Source: Candidatus Saccharimonadota bacterium
GTDB lineage: Bacteria; Patescibacteriota; Saccharimonadia; Saccharimonadales; Saccharimonadaceae
DNA: 35,972 nucleotides
NCBI GenBank assembly: GCA_017514675.1
Contig: JAFWIY010000027.1
Span: 1 to 35,972 of the forward strand
Direction of reading: 5' to 3'
The position numbers and the translations under genes were made by a program. Positions 15,611 to 24,710 of the stretch are shown here, in pieces. The notes under the pieces were generated by a model that was not told the DNA's origin, searched no databases, and saw nothing but the letters and a program-made list of their open reading frames with translations. Position 1 is the first letter of the stretch, and every line of letters starts with the position of its first letter.

Positions 15611-16630
15611 TTATACATTATTTTCGGTGTTTTGTAAATGCCTCCGACCTTTCTCGGTTACCACTCTCCCCTTCGGCGTTCTCGCAATTAACCCTAGCTG
15701 CAATAAATACGGCTCATAATAATCCTCAATCGTGGTCGCCTCATCACCGGTAAGCGCTGCAATCGTAGATAGCCCAACCGGCCTTTCGCCATAATTTTCC
15801 ATCATCAATCTAATCATATTCCGATCCGCCGGATCTAGCCCCAACTCATCAATTTCCATGAGCTTCAGCGCATCAATTGCAATTCTTGTATCAATAATCC
15901 CATCTCCATTCACATCTGCATAATCACGCACCCTTTTAAAAATCCGGTTCGCAATTCTCGGCGTTAGCCTCGCTCGGCTAGAGAGTAACCCCAAAGCCTC
16001 AGGTTTTATCTCGGTCTCTAAAATCCCCGCCGTCCGTTTAATAATCTCCGAGATCTCCGGCTCTTTATAATACTCTAGCCGATGAATAATCCCGAATCTA
16101 TCGCGCAGCGGCCCCGCAAGCGACCCTGTCCTTGTTGTTGCCCCAATCACCGTAAACCTCGGCAAGTCCAACCTTACCGACCTAGCCGCCGGCCCCTTCC
16201 CGATCACGATATCAAGTTTAAAATCCTCCATTGCCGAATATAAAACTTCCTCAACTGCCCGACGCAAACGATGTATTTCGTCTATAAACAAAACATCTCC
16301 GTCCTTTAAATTCGTAAGTATCGACGCTAAATCCCCCGCCCGCTCAATCGCCGGCCCGCTCGTCACCCGAAACCCTGCACCGAGCTCCTTCGCAATCACC
16401 CCCGCCATCGTCGTTTTCCCAAGCCCCGGCGGCCCATATAATAATATATGGTCAAGCACCGATCCTTCACCGCGTTTTTTTACCGCATCAATCGCGAGTT
16501 TTAAATTCTTCTTCAAATGCTCCTGACCAATATATTCCGAAAATGACAAAGGCCGCAGCGAAACTTCCAACTTCGCCTCTTCGGTATCTTCACTAAAACT
16601 TGTCGGTTCTACCAGCCTCTCAATTGCCAT
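15611..16630 (-). CDS. ruvB: Holliday junction branch migration helicase RuvB
   Basis: 339 aa, full length. With RuvA it drives branch migration of Holliday junctions in recombinational repair. N-terminal SLRPLSFSEYIGQ, Walker A GPPGLGKTTMA, Walker B VLFIDEIHRL, sensor 1 GATTRTGSL with the PLRDRFG arginine finger motif and a C-terminal winged helix (TPKGRVVT) are all present. The ATG at 16630 is 6 nt behind a minus-strand TATAAT (16642-16637), predicting a leaderless mRNA. ruvA and ruvC are not adjacent. Confidence 0.97.
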   Translation of the reverse strand: MAIERLVEPTSFSEDTEEAKLEVSLRPLSFSEYIGQEHLKKNLKLAIDAVKKRGEGSVLDHILLYGPPGLGKTTMAGVIAKELGAGFRVTSGPAIERAGDLASILTNLKDGDVLFIDEIHRLRRAVEEVLYSAMEDFKLDIVIGKGPAARSVRLDLPRFTVIGATTRTGSLAGPLRDRFGIIHRLEYYKEPEISEIIKRTAGILETEIKPEALGLLSSRARLTPRIANRIFKRVRDYADVNGDGIIDTRIAIDALKLMEIDELGLDPADRNMIRLMMENYGERPVGLSTIAALTGDEATTIEDYYEPYLLQLGLIARTPKGRVVTEKGRRHLQNTENNV

Positions 16631-16682
16631 GCCTCAATTATACCCCATTTCCACCAAAACCCCAAACTAGTGCTAACCAACC

Positions 16683-16715
16683 CAAAAAAGCCCCGCATTT
16701 TTGCGGGACTTTTTA
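16683..16715. terminator. Bidirectional terminator after the InlB-repeat surface protein
   Basis: CCCGCA (16692-16697) pairs with TGCGGG (16702-16707), with T-runs on both strands. On the minus strand it lies about 30 nt after the stop of the surface protein gene. Confidence 0.85.
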
Positions 16716-16738
16716 AACCTAGCTCACTATCCTATAAA

Positions 16739-19231
16739 CTACGGGTTCGACTCAAATGAACCCTTACTCGTCCATCCCCATGTCGATGGTTTTACCGAGA
16801 ACTTCGGAAGCTTTTCAGTGTTTATATAAGGAAGTACCCCAGATCCAGAAGAGAATACACCAGTAAAGTTCGTTACATTTACTACGTTCCAATCTTTAAT
16901 TGCTGATGCATCCTGAAGACCCGTTGTACCCGTAAACATATTACTTAAATCAGTTGCACTACTAAAGTCCCATTCCTTAAATGCGTTTAGATTCTTTAGT
17001 GCTTGATTATGCTTAAACATCTGATTAAAGTCTTTTACATTTCCCACATTCCACTTGCTTATCTTGCTGAAGTCTTCAATCTGCGGGCCATTTTCATAAG
17101 ACTGGGCACCACCAAACGCAAATCTAAATGAAGTCACGCCAGATACATCCCAATTTTCTAATGCATCGATATTAGTCAAACTTTTATTGTTTTGGAACAA
17201 CCTATTCATATCTGTTACCTTAGAAGTATCGAAGTCTGCAAATCCACTAATATCAGTTAATGCAGAATATTTTGCAAATAATCTTCCCATAGATCCACTA
17301 AATTCTACTTTAGCAGCTTCAGTATACCAATACATCGTTCCTGTACCATCATTTGCAGTAGCATCCTCTTCAAACCACATATATATAGGTGTCAAAGAGC
17401 CTGATGTAGATACGATATTGTCATTTGTTAAATTATCTTTAATAGCTTCATATTTTTCATCAGTTGCTTTTTTAAATGCAGTAGTTACTGTATCAATATA
17501 ATTATAACCACTTGTAATAGATTTTCCCGGATTAGCTATCTGTTTCATCTTTAAGTTAAGTGTATTATCAGATCCTGTATCAGTTGATGAAAACGTAGCT
17601 TTAGCCACCTGCCATTTAGCGGTAAGTATTATATTTCCCGTAATTGGAGTGGTAAAGTCGAATTTATTTCCGTCTTCATCCATCCAATACTTAAATACGT
17701 AATCTGTCTTCGTTGGCTTAATAGGCTCGGATGCAAGTTCTTGGTACTTAACTTGCATTTCTTGCTGTAATGGTACACCGCCATCCGAATTAAAGGTTAC
17801 GGTGTATTCCTCCTTTTTCCAATCGGCCTCAAGTTCAATGTTTTCTTTTACTTCTTCATTAAAGTTATAAGCCGTGCCGTTTTTCAATAGCCATCCTTCA
17901 AATGTGTAGCCTCTCTTAGTTGGGTCAGCTGGTTTAGTGAAGGTTTCTTTGTATTTTCTGGTTTGGCTTTCAATCGTATCAGGAGTACCGCCCTTTGTAT
18001 CAAAGCTTGCAGTATATTCTTTTTCTGTCCAAGTAGCAGTATAGACACGATTCCCTATGGAGCCGGTTGGGATTTTAACTTCCATAGTTGGGCCAGATAG
18101 ATCTTCTCCAGTCCAGCCGGCAAAATTGTAGTGATCCCTAGTTGGATTAGCAAGAATAATTTCTGAAGATTCCACTGTATATTCTTCTGGGTTAGTAGGC
18201 ATTGTTGCTGGATCCGTAGCATCATCGCCTGGTTCGTAGGTGATGGTGTAGGTAATAGGCTGCCACTTAGCAGAAATTGTCACGGGCCCAGTAATTGGAG
18301 TATTAAAGTCATATGGATCGCCATTCTCATCCACCCAATCTACAAAATTATAGCCTTCCTTAGTAGGGCTTGACGTTGGCCGCGAAACCAAATCGCCATT
18401 ATTAACAACCTGAACAGGCAGCTCGGTTCCACCCTCGCCAGTATCAAAAGCAACAATATAAGGCCCATTAAGCTTTACTTCTGTTAAATACACCGTAAAG
18501 TATACATTCTCAAACGAAGCCGCAATCACTGCAACCGGCAAAATCCCAAGCAGGAGTGCCATCCCAAGTAACACCTTGGGGACCCTCATATCAACCCTGA
18601 CATTGACCTTGGTTTTTTTACGACGCACTATTATATATATAGCGCAACAAATCGCAGCAAACGCTATGTATGCAACAATAGACTGAGCAGTAACCGCCGA
18701 AACCGTATCGAAAGAAGTATTAGCGCCAGTATTAGGAATTACGATTGGAATTTCTTCAGAAGCATCGTCCTCGTCAACAATTTTTATCACCACATTAATA
18801 GTTTTTAGAGGCAAATCAGTTGTTTTTATATATTTAACAGTAAACTCAATTTCTTTATTCTTGATATCCATCTCGGCAGGATACAAATAGGTCAGAGCAA
18901 TCGCCTCATTGGCATTATCATCGGTAATATCAACAATTCTATATCTCCTACCATCATTGTTCTTGATCACCAACTTATAAGAAATGAAATCGCCTAAACG
19001 ATTAAACTCTAGGTTCGGCGTAATACTAAGATTACCAATGCCAGCATCATGCACAATAGTAGTACTACTTTTGTCGACAATTTCAATAGATTCCTGGCTT
19101 AGATCCAAGGCGGATACAGAAGCTCCAAAAACCGTAGCCACAACAATCGATATAATTACAGACGATATTAGATATTTTAGTTTGCTTTTAATACTATATA
19201 TGTTTATTGCGTGTAAGAACGACCTTCTCAT
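16739..19231 (-). CDS. Surface protein with internal PNTG anchor-like motif, InlB-type repeats and BspA/DUF285 region
   Basis: 830 aa. A signal-anchor segment (residues 18-42) is followed by a folded region to about 160, then IPNTGA (165-170), a membrane helix (184-202) and RRKK (203-206), which together look like a complete wall- or membrane-anchoring tail. The chain then continues through a second hydrophobic segment (219-238), four InlB B-type repeats of about 65 residues (259-323, 330-401, 407-472, 478-540, each ending in an A.W motif) and a leucine-rich DUF285/BspA-like region (about 610-800) with repeats such as FDTSKVTDM and NWDVSGVT. These modules bind host or partner surfaces in known families. 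Met215 has AGGG six bases upstream and could be a second start. The ATG at 19231 is 6 nt after TATATT (19243-19238). A terminator follows. Confidence 0.85.
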   Translation of the reverse strand: MRRSFLHAINIYSIKSKLKYLISSVIISIVVATVFGASVSALDLSQESIEIVDKSSTTIVHDAGIGNLSITPNLEFNRLGDFISYKLVIKNNDGRRYRIVDITDDNANEAIALTYLYPAEMDIKNKEIEFTVKYIKTTDLPLKTINVVIKIVDEDDASEEIPIVIPNTGANTSFDTVSAVTAQSIVAYIAFAAICCAIYIIVRRKKTKVNVRVDMRVPKVLLGMALLLGILPVAVIAASFENVYFTVYLTEVKLNGPYIVAFDTGEGGTELPVQVVNNGDLVSRPTSSPTKEGYNFVDWVDENGDPYDFNTPITGPVTISAKWQPITYTITYEPGDDATDPATMPTNPEEYTVESSEIILANPTRDHYNFAGWTGEDLSGPTMEVKIPTGSIGNRVYTATWTEKEYTASFDTKGGTPDTIESQTRKYKETFTKPADPTKRGYTFEGWLLKNGTAYNFNEEVKENIELEADWKKEEYTVTFNSDGGVPLQQEMQVKYQELASEPIKPTKTDYVFKYWMDEDGNKFDFTTPITGNIILTAKWQVAKATFSSTDTGSDNTLNLKMKQIANPGKSITSGYNYIDTVTTAFKKATDEKYEAIKDNLTNDNIVSTSGSLTPIYMWFEEDATANDGTGTMYWYTEAAKVEFSGSMGRLFAKYSALTDISGFADFDTSKVTDMNRLFQNNKSLTNIDALENWDVSGVTSFRFAFGGAQSYENGPQIEDFSKISKWNVGNVKDFNQMFKHNQALKNLNAFKEWDFSSATDLSNMFTGTTGLQDASAIKDWNVVNVTNFTGVFSSGSGVLPYINTEKLPKFSVKPSTWGWTSKGSFESNP

Positions 19232-19318
19232 TCCTTAAATATAACATTAGCTCAATCATAATGCAAGTGTTTTTAAGTAAAAAATGTTCAAATCGTTGTA
19301 ATTTTTACAACAATAATA

Positions 19319-19392
19319 TTAGCACTCTTGCATTTTAAGTGCCAACGTGCTACAATTGGGGTATATTAGCACTCACATACAACGAGTGCCAG
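19319..19392 (+). promoter_or_regulatory. dnaK promoter with two CIRCE operators (HrcA sites)
   Basis: CIRCE 1 (19319-19345) is TTAGCACTC, 9 nt, AAGTGCCAA. CIRCE 2 (19366-19392) is TTAGCACTC, 9 nt, GAGTGCCAG. Between and overlapping them lie a -35 TTGCAT (19328-19333), 17 bp and a -10 TACAAT (19351-19356), so transcription starts near 19363. The HrcA repressor would cover the -35 and the transcription start. hrcA is not in the window. Confidence 0.9.
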
Positions 19393-19418
19393 AATAAATT
19401 AAACGAAAGTGAGGAAAA

Positions 19419-21305
19419 ATGTCAAAAATTATTGGAATTGACCTAGGAACCACCAACTCGGCCTTTGCCTACATGGTCGCCGGAAAACCTGAAGTTATTA
19501 CTAACGCCGAAGGTGATCGCACGACCCCTTCTGTTGTTGCTGTTACGAAAAAAGGCGAGCGCTTAGTTGGAAAAGTCGCTCAAAGACAAAGAGTAACAAA
19601 CCCAAAAAATACCATCTATGGTATCAAGCGCCTCATCGGCCGCAAATTCTCCGACAAAGAAGTTGAAAAAGATAAGGAAATCAGCCCATATAAAATTGTC
19701 AAAAAAGGTAACGGCGTAGCCGTAGAAATGGATGGCAAAGAATACACTCCAGAAGAAATCAGCGCTATGGTTCTCTCCAAAATCAAAGCCGATGCTGAAA
19801 GCTTCCTTGGCGAACCGGTCACCGAGGCTATCATTACCGTTCCGGCCTATTTTGATGACTCTCAGCGCCAAGCCACCAAAGATGCCGGCAAAATCGCTGG
19901 CCTTGAAGTTAAGCGCATCATCAACGAGCCTACCGCTGCAGCTCTTGCCTACGGCCTAGAGTCTAAAAAAGATGAAAAAATCGTGGTCTTCGACCTCGGT
20001 GGCGGCACCTTTGATGTTTCTATTTTGGAACTTGGTGATGGCGTGTTTGAAGTAATGTCCACCAACGGCGATACCCATCTCGGCGGTGAAGATTTTGACA
20101 ACATCATTGTTAATTTCCTCGTTGATGAATTCAAAAAAGAATCCGGTATTGACATTAAAGGCGATGCTGCCGCCATGCAGCGTGTCAAAGACGAAGCCGA
20201 AAAAGCCAAGAAGGAATTATCAAGTTCCACTTCCACCGACATCAATCTTCCCTTCCTTTCTGCCGATGCCGATGGTCCGAAACACTTTGAATATACTTTA
20301 ACCCGTGCCAAACTCGAAGAACTAGTCAAAGATCTTCTCGATCGCCTCTCCGGCCCGGTCGAAAAAGCCCTAAAAGATGCCAAACTTACCACCAAAGACA
20401 TCGATGAAATTGTCATGGTCGGCGGTATGACTCGTATGCCAGCCGTTATCGAGAAAGTTAAGTCTATTTTCGGCAAAGACCCGATGCAGGGTGTTAACCC
20501 AGATGAGGTCGTGGCCATTGGCGCAGCTATCCAAGGCGGTGTCCTTCAGGGCGATGTCAAGGATATTCTTCTTCTTGATGTTACTCCGCTCACCCTCGGT
20601 ATCGAAACTATGGGCGGCGTCCGCACTCCTCTAATTGACCGAAATACGACTATCCCTACCTCCAAATCCGAAACTTTCTCCACCGCTTCCGACAACCAGC
20701 CTCAGGTAGAAATCCACGTTCTCCAAGGTGAGCGCGAATTTGCCGCGGATAATAAATCCCTCGGTCGCTTTATCCTAGATGGTATCGCTCCGGCCCCTCG
20801 TGGTGTCCCACAAATCGAAGTTACCTTTAACCTCGATGCAAACGGCATCTTAAATGTCACCGCCAAAGATAAGGGAACCGGCAAAGAGCAGTCCATCACC
20901 ATCCAAAACTCCGGCAACATGAGCAAAGAAGATATCGAAAAGGCTCAAAAAGAAGCCGAAGCTCACGCCGATGAGGATAAGAAGAAAAAAGAAACCATTG
21001 ATGCCAAAAACCACCTAGAAAATAGCATTTACCAAGCCGAAAAAATGCCAGATGAGTTTAAAGACAAAATCTCCGACGACGATAAAGAAACTATCAAAAA
21101 AGCCGTCGAAGAAGCCAAAAAGGTCTTAAACGATTCCGACGCCGACAAAGAAAAATACGAATCGGCGATGAAGGAATTGAACGACAAAATCATGCCAATC
21201 GGCGCAAAGATGTATCAAGAAGCCTCCAAAGATGAGCCAAAATCAGAAGACAACAAGTCTTCCGACAACGATGAACCAGTTGAAGGCGAAGTGGTAGATA
21301 AATAA
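19419..21305 (+). CDS. dnaK: Chaperone DnaK (Hsp70)
   Basis: 628 aa, full length. ATP-driven cytoplasmic chaperone that works with DnaJ and GrpE. The N-terminal ATPase domain shows [12 protein letters not shown], the [17 protein letters not shown] and [11 protein letters not shown] motifs, [12 protein letters not shown] and VGGMTRMP; the linker [13 protein letters not shown] leads into the substrate-binding domain, and the lysine/glutamate-rich helical lid ends in EGEVVDK, close to the typical DnaK tail. GAGG lies 4 nt before the ATG, so it uses a leader. Two CIRCE sites predict heat induction through HrcA. grpE and dnaJ are not next to it, unlike the usual hrcA-grpE-dnaK-dnaJ order. The stop codon lies in the left arm of palindrome E2. 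Confidence 0.98.
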   Translation: MSKIIGIDLGTTNSAFAYMVAGKPEVITNAEGDRTTPSVVAVTKKGERLVGKVAQRQRVTNPKNTIYGIKRLIGRKFSDKEVEKDKEISPYKIVKKGNGVAVEMDGKEYTPEEISAMVLSKIKADAESFLGEPVTEAIITVPAYFDDSQRQATKDAGKIAGLEVKRIINEPTAAALAYGLESKKDEKIVVFDLGGGTFDVSILELGDGVFEVMSTNGDTHLGGEDFDNIIVNFLVDEFKKESGIDIKGDAAAMQRVKDEAEKAKKELSSSTSTDINLPFLSADADGPKHFEYTLTRAKLEELVKDLLDRLSGPVEKALKDAKLTTKDIDEIVMVGGMTRMPAVIEKVKSIFGKDPMQGVNPDEVVAIGAAIQGGVLQGDVKDILLLDVTPLTLGIETMGGVRTPLIDRNTTIPTSKSETFSTASDNQPQVEIHVLQGEREFAADNKSLGRFILDGIAPAPRGVPQIEVTFNLDANGILNVTAKDKGTGKEQSITIQNSGNMSKEDIEKAQKEAEAHADEDKKKKETIDAKNHLENSIYQAEKMPDEFKDKISDDDKETIKKAVEEAKKVLNDSDADKEKYESAMKELNDKIMPIGAKMYQEASKDEPKSEDNKSSDNDEPVEGEVVDK

Positions 21306-21455
21306 AGTAATTTTATCAACATTACGACGAGCCAACAGTAAAAAATACAACGGTCACGGAACGAGTACGAAACTGTTAATTTCGGCGCAGTTCCGCCTGA
21401 ACCGTTGTATTTTTTACGATTGCGCGAGGAGTAGTTGATAAAAATTACTTTATTT
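21301..21455. repeat. Palindromic element E2 after dnaK
   Basis: A nested inverted repeat of about 155 bp. Outer arms 21301-21320 and 21434-21455; middle arms 21338-21354 and 21401-21417 are perfect over 17 bp; the inner hairpin pairs CGGAAC (21357-21362) with GTTCCG (21390-21395). Core 21356-21398 matches E1 apart from one substitution and one indel. It probably ends dnaK transcription (inference), and the right arm overlaps the promoter region of the next gene. Confidence 0.8.
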
Positions 21456-21471
21456 ATGCTACAATTAGCCT

Positions 21472-22218
21472 ATGAAAATCATTTTTCCGGAATTAGATAA
21501 TCCAACGGTAAAACTAGCCACCGCATCTTTTCCCGAAATCGAATTTATCCCAGCAGAGAGTTTAGACGCAGCTCCCGAGATGTTAAAAAATGGCTTTGCA
21601 GATTCCATGATTTCCGGCCTCGACTATTCCTCACGCGATGTTTTACTAGCCTACAAAAACCACATCCCCCTAAAATCCGACTATTTCTCTAGCTGTTTCA
21701 TTTGTGAGAAAGGCAACCAAATCCTCGCCATAGCCGATGGCGGCGTAAACAAAATCCCGACCAAAGAACAGCTCTACACCATCGTCGAAGACACTGCCAA
21801 AACTTTCAAAAACTTCACCAACGAAACTCCAAGAATCGCCATGCTTTCCTACTCCACCAACGGCTCTGGCGGCAAAAATCCCGACCTCGAAAAAATCCAT
21901 TTCGTAATTGAAAAGATCCGCAAAAACCATCCTGATTACCTTATCGACGGGGAAATGCAGCTAGATTGCGCAATCGACCCCGCGGTCGCCGCGAAAAAAT
22001 TCCCCACTTCGTTAGTCCAAGGCGACGCCAATATCCTAATTACTCCCGACCTAAACTCCGGCAACATCCTTTATAAATCCCTCGAACGCTTCGGCGGTTT
22101 TACCTGTGCTGGCCCCATCATTCAAGGTTTCAACACACCCCTCGCCGACCTCTCGCGCGGCTCCACCCTAGAAGATATAAAATTAACCATTGAAGTAATA
22201 AGGAAACAATTATCATGA
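21472..22218 (+). CDS. Phosphate acetyltransferase-like protein, short form
   Basis: 248 aa against about 320-330 for usual Pta. The family swaps acetyl between CoA and phosphate. Conserved C-terminal signatures are clear: MLSYSTNGSG, DGEMQLDCAI, LVQGDANILITPDLNSGNI, and PLADLSRGSTLEDI, which holds the catalytic Ser-Arg pair. About 70-80 residues are missing relative to the family, mainly from the N-terminal half, so activity is uncertain. The ATG at 21472 lies 6 nt after TACAAT (21460-21465), predicting a leaderless mRNA. It overlaps the next gene by 4 bp (ATGA), so it is cotranslated with the GlmM-like mutase. Confidence 0.78.
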   Translation: MKIIFPELDNPTVKLATASFPEIEFIPAESLDAAPEMLKNGFADSMISGLDYSSRDVLLAYKNHIPLKSDYFSSCFICEKGNQILAIADGGVNKIPTKEQLYTIVEDTAKTFKNFTNETPRIAMLSYSTNGSGGKNPDLEKIHFVIEKIRKNHPDYLIDGEMQLDCAIDPAVAAKKFPTSLVQGDANILITPDLNSGNILYKSLERFGGFTCAGPIIQGFNTPLADLSRGSTLEDIKLTIEVIRKQLS

Positions 22219-23531
22219 AATATTTTGGCACCGATGGCATCCGCGAGAAAGCCGATAAATTCACACCAGAATTTTTAACCAAAATCATCGCCGGATTAGT
22301 CAACTACGCTGGCGATACGGTCTCAGTTTTTCTCGCTGGCGACACCCGCGAATCCACTGAATGGATTTTAGCCGACCTCGAATCCGCTCTCGAAACTTTC
22401 GGTATAGAATACATAAACGCCGGCGTTTTACCTACGCCCGCCATTAATTATTGTTTCTTTAAAATGGGCTTTGATTTTGCCATCGATGTTACCGCCTCTC
22501 ATAATCCCTACACCGACAACGGCATCAAAATCTTTGAGCGTGGCCACACCCACGGCAAAAAGCTCAACAAAAAAGCCCGCGAAGCCATCGAAAAAGTCCT
22601 CTCCTCAGAAAAGCCCTACTCGCTCATCGCGCCAACTTTGCGGGAGCATATCAATACTGATGCCATCATACTCTACAAAGAACATCTTGAAAGTTACATC
22701 GGCGAGGCCAATTTCAGCGACCTCAAAATCGGCCTCGACTGCGCCAATGGCGCCACTAGTATTATCGGCGACTCTATTTTTAGAGAGCTCGGCGCTTCCA
22801 CTACACTAATCAATGCCGACCAAAATTATAACACTAAAATCAATCACCACTGCGGCAGCACCCATCTCGAAGAAATCAGCGATCTAGTCACCAAAAATCA
22901 CCTCGATTTCGGCATCGCTTTTGATGGCGATGGCGACCGCGTGCTCATGGTTGATGAAAACGGCCAGACCGTAGATGGCGATGAAATCATCGCCATCCTC
23001 GCAAACTATCTAAAGCTCGACAAAATCGCCATCACTGTTATGGCTAATCAAGGCCTCCTCAACTGGGCTAAAGCCAACCACATTTTCGCACAAATTACCG
23101 ATGTTGGCGACCAAAATGTCGTAGAGGCTATGATCGAAAAAAATATCGAAATCGGCGGCGAACAATCTGGCCACATTATTCTACCTGGCGAATGTACTGG
23201 CGATGGCTATCTAACTGCGCTCATGATTACCAAGATAATTTCCGAAACCAAAAAACCCCTCAGCCAACTCGCTAGCATTATCACCAAATCCCCTCAAGTC
23301 ATCGTTAATCTCGAAGTCACCAAGACACAAAAAGTATCTTTCGCGACTTCAACTGTCGCTAATGCCATTATATCACAATTTACCGAAAAAGTCAAGCCGA
23401 TAAACGGTCGCTTACTAGTCCGCCCATCTGGCACCGAAAACCTTATCCGCATCACCGTGTGGGGCGACAACAAAGATAAAATCACCGCCCTCGCAAACGA
23501 TTTAAAGTCTTCCCTCTCTGAAAGACTTTAA
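22215..23531 (+). CDS. glmM: Phosphoglucosamine mutase-like alpha-D-phosphohexomutase
   Basis: 438 aa. Interconverts hexosamine (or hexose) 6- and 1-phosphates on the way to UDP-GlcNAc. All four family motifs are present: the phosphoserine loop TASHNPYTDNG, the metal loop DGDGDR, the sugar-specificity loop GEQSGH and the phosphate-binding RPSGTENLIR. GEQSGH and the N-terminal YFGTDGIR favour GlmM over phosphomannomutase. The start overlaps the Pta-like gene by 4 bp, with AAGGAA upstream. The 3' end overlaps the convergent flippase-like gene by 50 bp. Together with glmS (29217-31040) it would cover two of the steps to UDP-GlcNAc. Confidence 0.88.
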   Translation: MKYFGTDGIREKADKFTPEFLTKIIAGLVNYAGDTVSVFLAGDTRESTEWILADLESALETFGIEYINAGVLPTPAINYCFFKMGFDFAIDVTASHNPYTDNGIKIFERGHTHGKKLNKKAREAIEKVLSSEKPYSLIAPTLREHINTDAIILYKEHLESYIGEANFSDLKIGLDCANGATSIIGDSIFRELGASTTLINADQNYNTKINHHCGSTHLEEISDLVTKNHLDFGIAFDGDGDRVLMVDENGQTVDGDEIIAILANYLKLDKIAITVMANQGLLNWAKANHIFAQITDVGDQNVVEAMIEKNIEIGGEQSGHIILPGECTGDGYLTALMITKIISETKKPLSQLASIITKSPQVIVNLEVTKTQKVSFATSTVANAIISQFTEKVKPINGRLLVRPSGTENLIRITVWGDNKDKITALANDLKSSLSERL

Positions 23532-24675
23532 ATTTCCTACACTTAATACTCGTATAAATCAATTCTGATGCCACCTCAAACGTTTGGCCAATATACGTAC
23601 AAAAAGCCGTCGGCAAGAATGAGATCAGTACTCTTATTACTCTAACTCCAAAAACTACTACATTATGCTCTATTTTATTATTTTCAATTTGCAAATATTT
23701 CCATCTATACTCAACTAACGGTTCCAAAATCATAGTTATTACCCCAATAGCAAGAATTACCAAAAACACCCACAATTCCGGTCGATAATACGAATACAAC
23801 AAAGCGTCCATCACGAGCACAGACCCAATCAAAATCGCAAGTAATTTATATGCGTTCTTTAATGATTTTCGATATACAAATCTTCCCTTAGATATATCAA
23901 TTTCCGCCGTCGTGCCAACTGAATGTATTAATACATCCCACTGCGCATCAGTCGTCAAAGTATCGAAAGTAATAGCCACCACAAAAATCTCCCCATAAGA
24001 GAAACTGTTCATAAACCCAAAACCATACGCTAATAGTAACCCTAAATAATCCAAAATATTAAACGAGGTATTTTTAATATTTTGTAAAAATCGCAAACTA
24101 AATTTCCTTTTCTCAAAATTTTTTAACAAAAACGCTATTATAATCGCCGCATCAAACACCAAAGTTAATGTTATTGCGTTCCATTCTGACATCATTAAAT
24201 TAAATCCAACGATCATCAAAAAATTTACACCATTCAAAAATAAATTCATTATATTGGACGAATTATTTTTCCCCACATAATATAGTTTCTGCGAAATTAT
24301 CTGCGCAATAAACGAAATATAAAGCCAAACCATCCCATAAAAAACAAAATCGTGATAAGCTACTGGATCTAAATTCATCATAATAATATACGCGTCAACA
24401 TTGACACAAAGAAAAATAGTCAAAACTCCACCCACCACTATTCCCATAATCAAATTCGTCATCACTACATTTCGGTCTTTTAATTTTCTAGCCGTAATAT
24501 TTGGACCCACTGCAAAAAGATTTACTAAAATTAACCAAACAAATTGTATCGGATAAGTCAACGAAAATACACTAGCGACTTCCGAACGCACTACTATTCC
24601 CAGCACAATCCACATCACGATTGGCAACGCCGAAGTCAACAAAACATCTAGACTAATTTGTAACAATCTTTTCAT
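23482..24675 (-). CDS. Polytopic membrane protein, flippase-like (MATE/MOP superfamily suspected)
   Basis: 397 aa with about 12 hydrophobic segments and short loops, a basic C-terminal tail and no cofactor motif. Length, spacing of helices and position beside polysaccharide genes suggest a lipid-linked oligosaccharide flippase or MATE-type exporter, but I cannot point to a diagnostic motif. The ATG at 24675 is 9 nt behind a minus-strand TATAAT (24690-24685) that overlaps the -10 of the divergent GNAT gene. The 3' end overlaps the convergent glmM-like gene by 50 bp. Confidence 0.55.
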   Translation of the reverse strand: MKRLLQISLDVLLTSALPIVMWIVLGIVVRSEVASVFSLTYPIQFVWLILVNLFAVGPNITARKLKDRNVVMTNLIMGIVVGGVLTIFLCVNVDAYIIMMNLDPVAYHDFVFYGMVWLYISFIAQIISQKLYYVGKNNSSNIMNLFLNGVNFLMIVGFNLMMSEWNAITLTLVFDAAIIIAFLLKNFEKRKFSLRFLQNIKNTSFNILDYLGLLLAYGFGFMNSFSYGEIFVVAITFDTLTTDAQWDVLIHSVGTTAEIDISKGRFVYRKSLKNAYKLLAILIGSVLVMDALLYSYYRPELWVFLVILAIGVITMILEPLVEYRWKYLQIENNKIEHNVVVFGVRVIRVLISFLPTAFCTYIGQTFEVASELIYTSIKCRKFKVFQRGKTLNRLRGR

Positions 24676-24682
24676 TCTTTTT

Positions 24683-24694
24683 ATATTATAATAT
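24683..24694. promoter_or_regulatory. Symmetric bidirectional -10 element
   Basis: The 12-bp palindrome ATATTATAATAT holds TATAAT on both strands (minus 24690-24685, plus 24687-24692). It would start the flippase-like gene leftwards with a leader of about 2 nt and the GNAT gene rightwards with a leader of about 12 nt that contains AAGGAG. Confidence 0.6.
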
Positions 24695-24710
24695 AGAAAA
24701 GGAGATTTTT

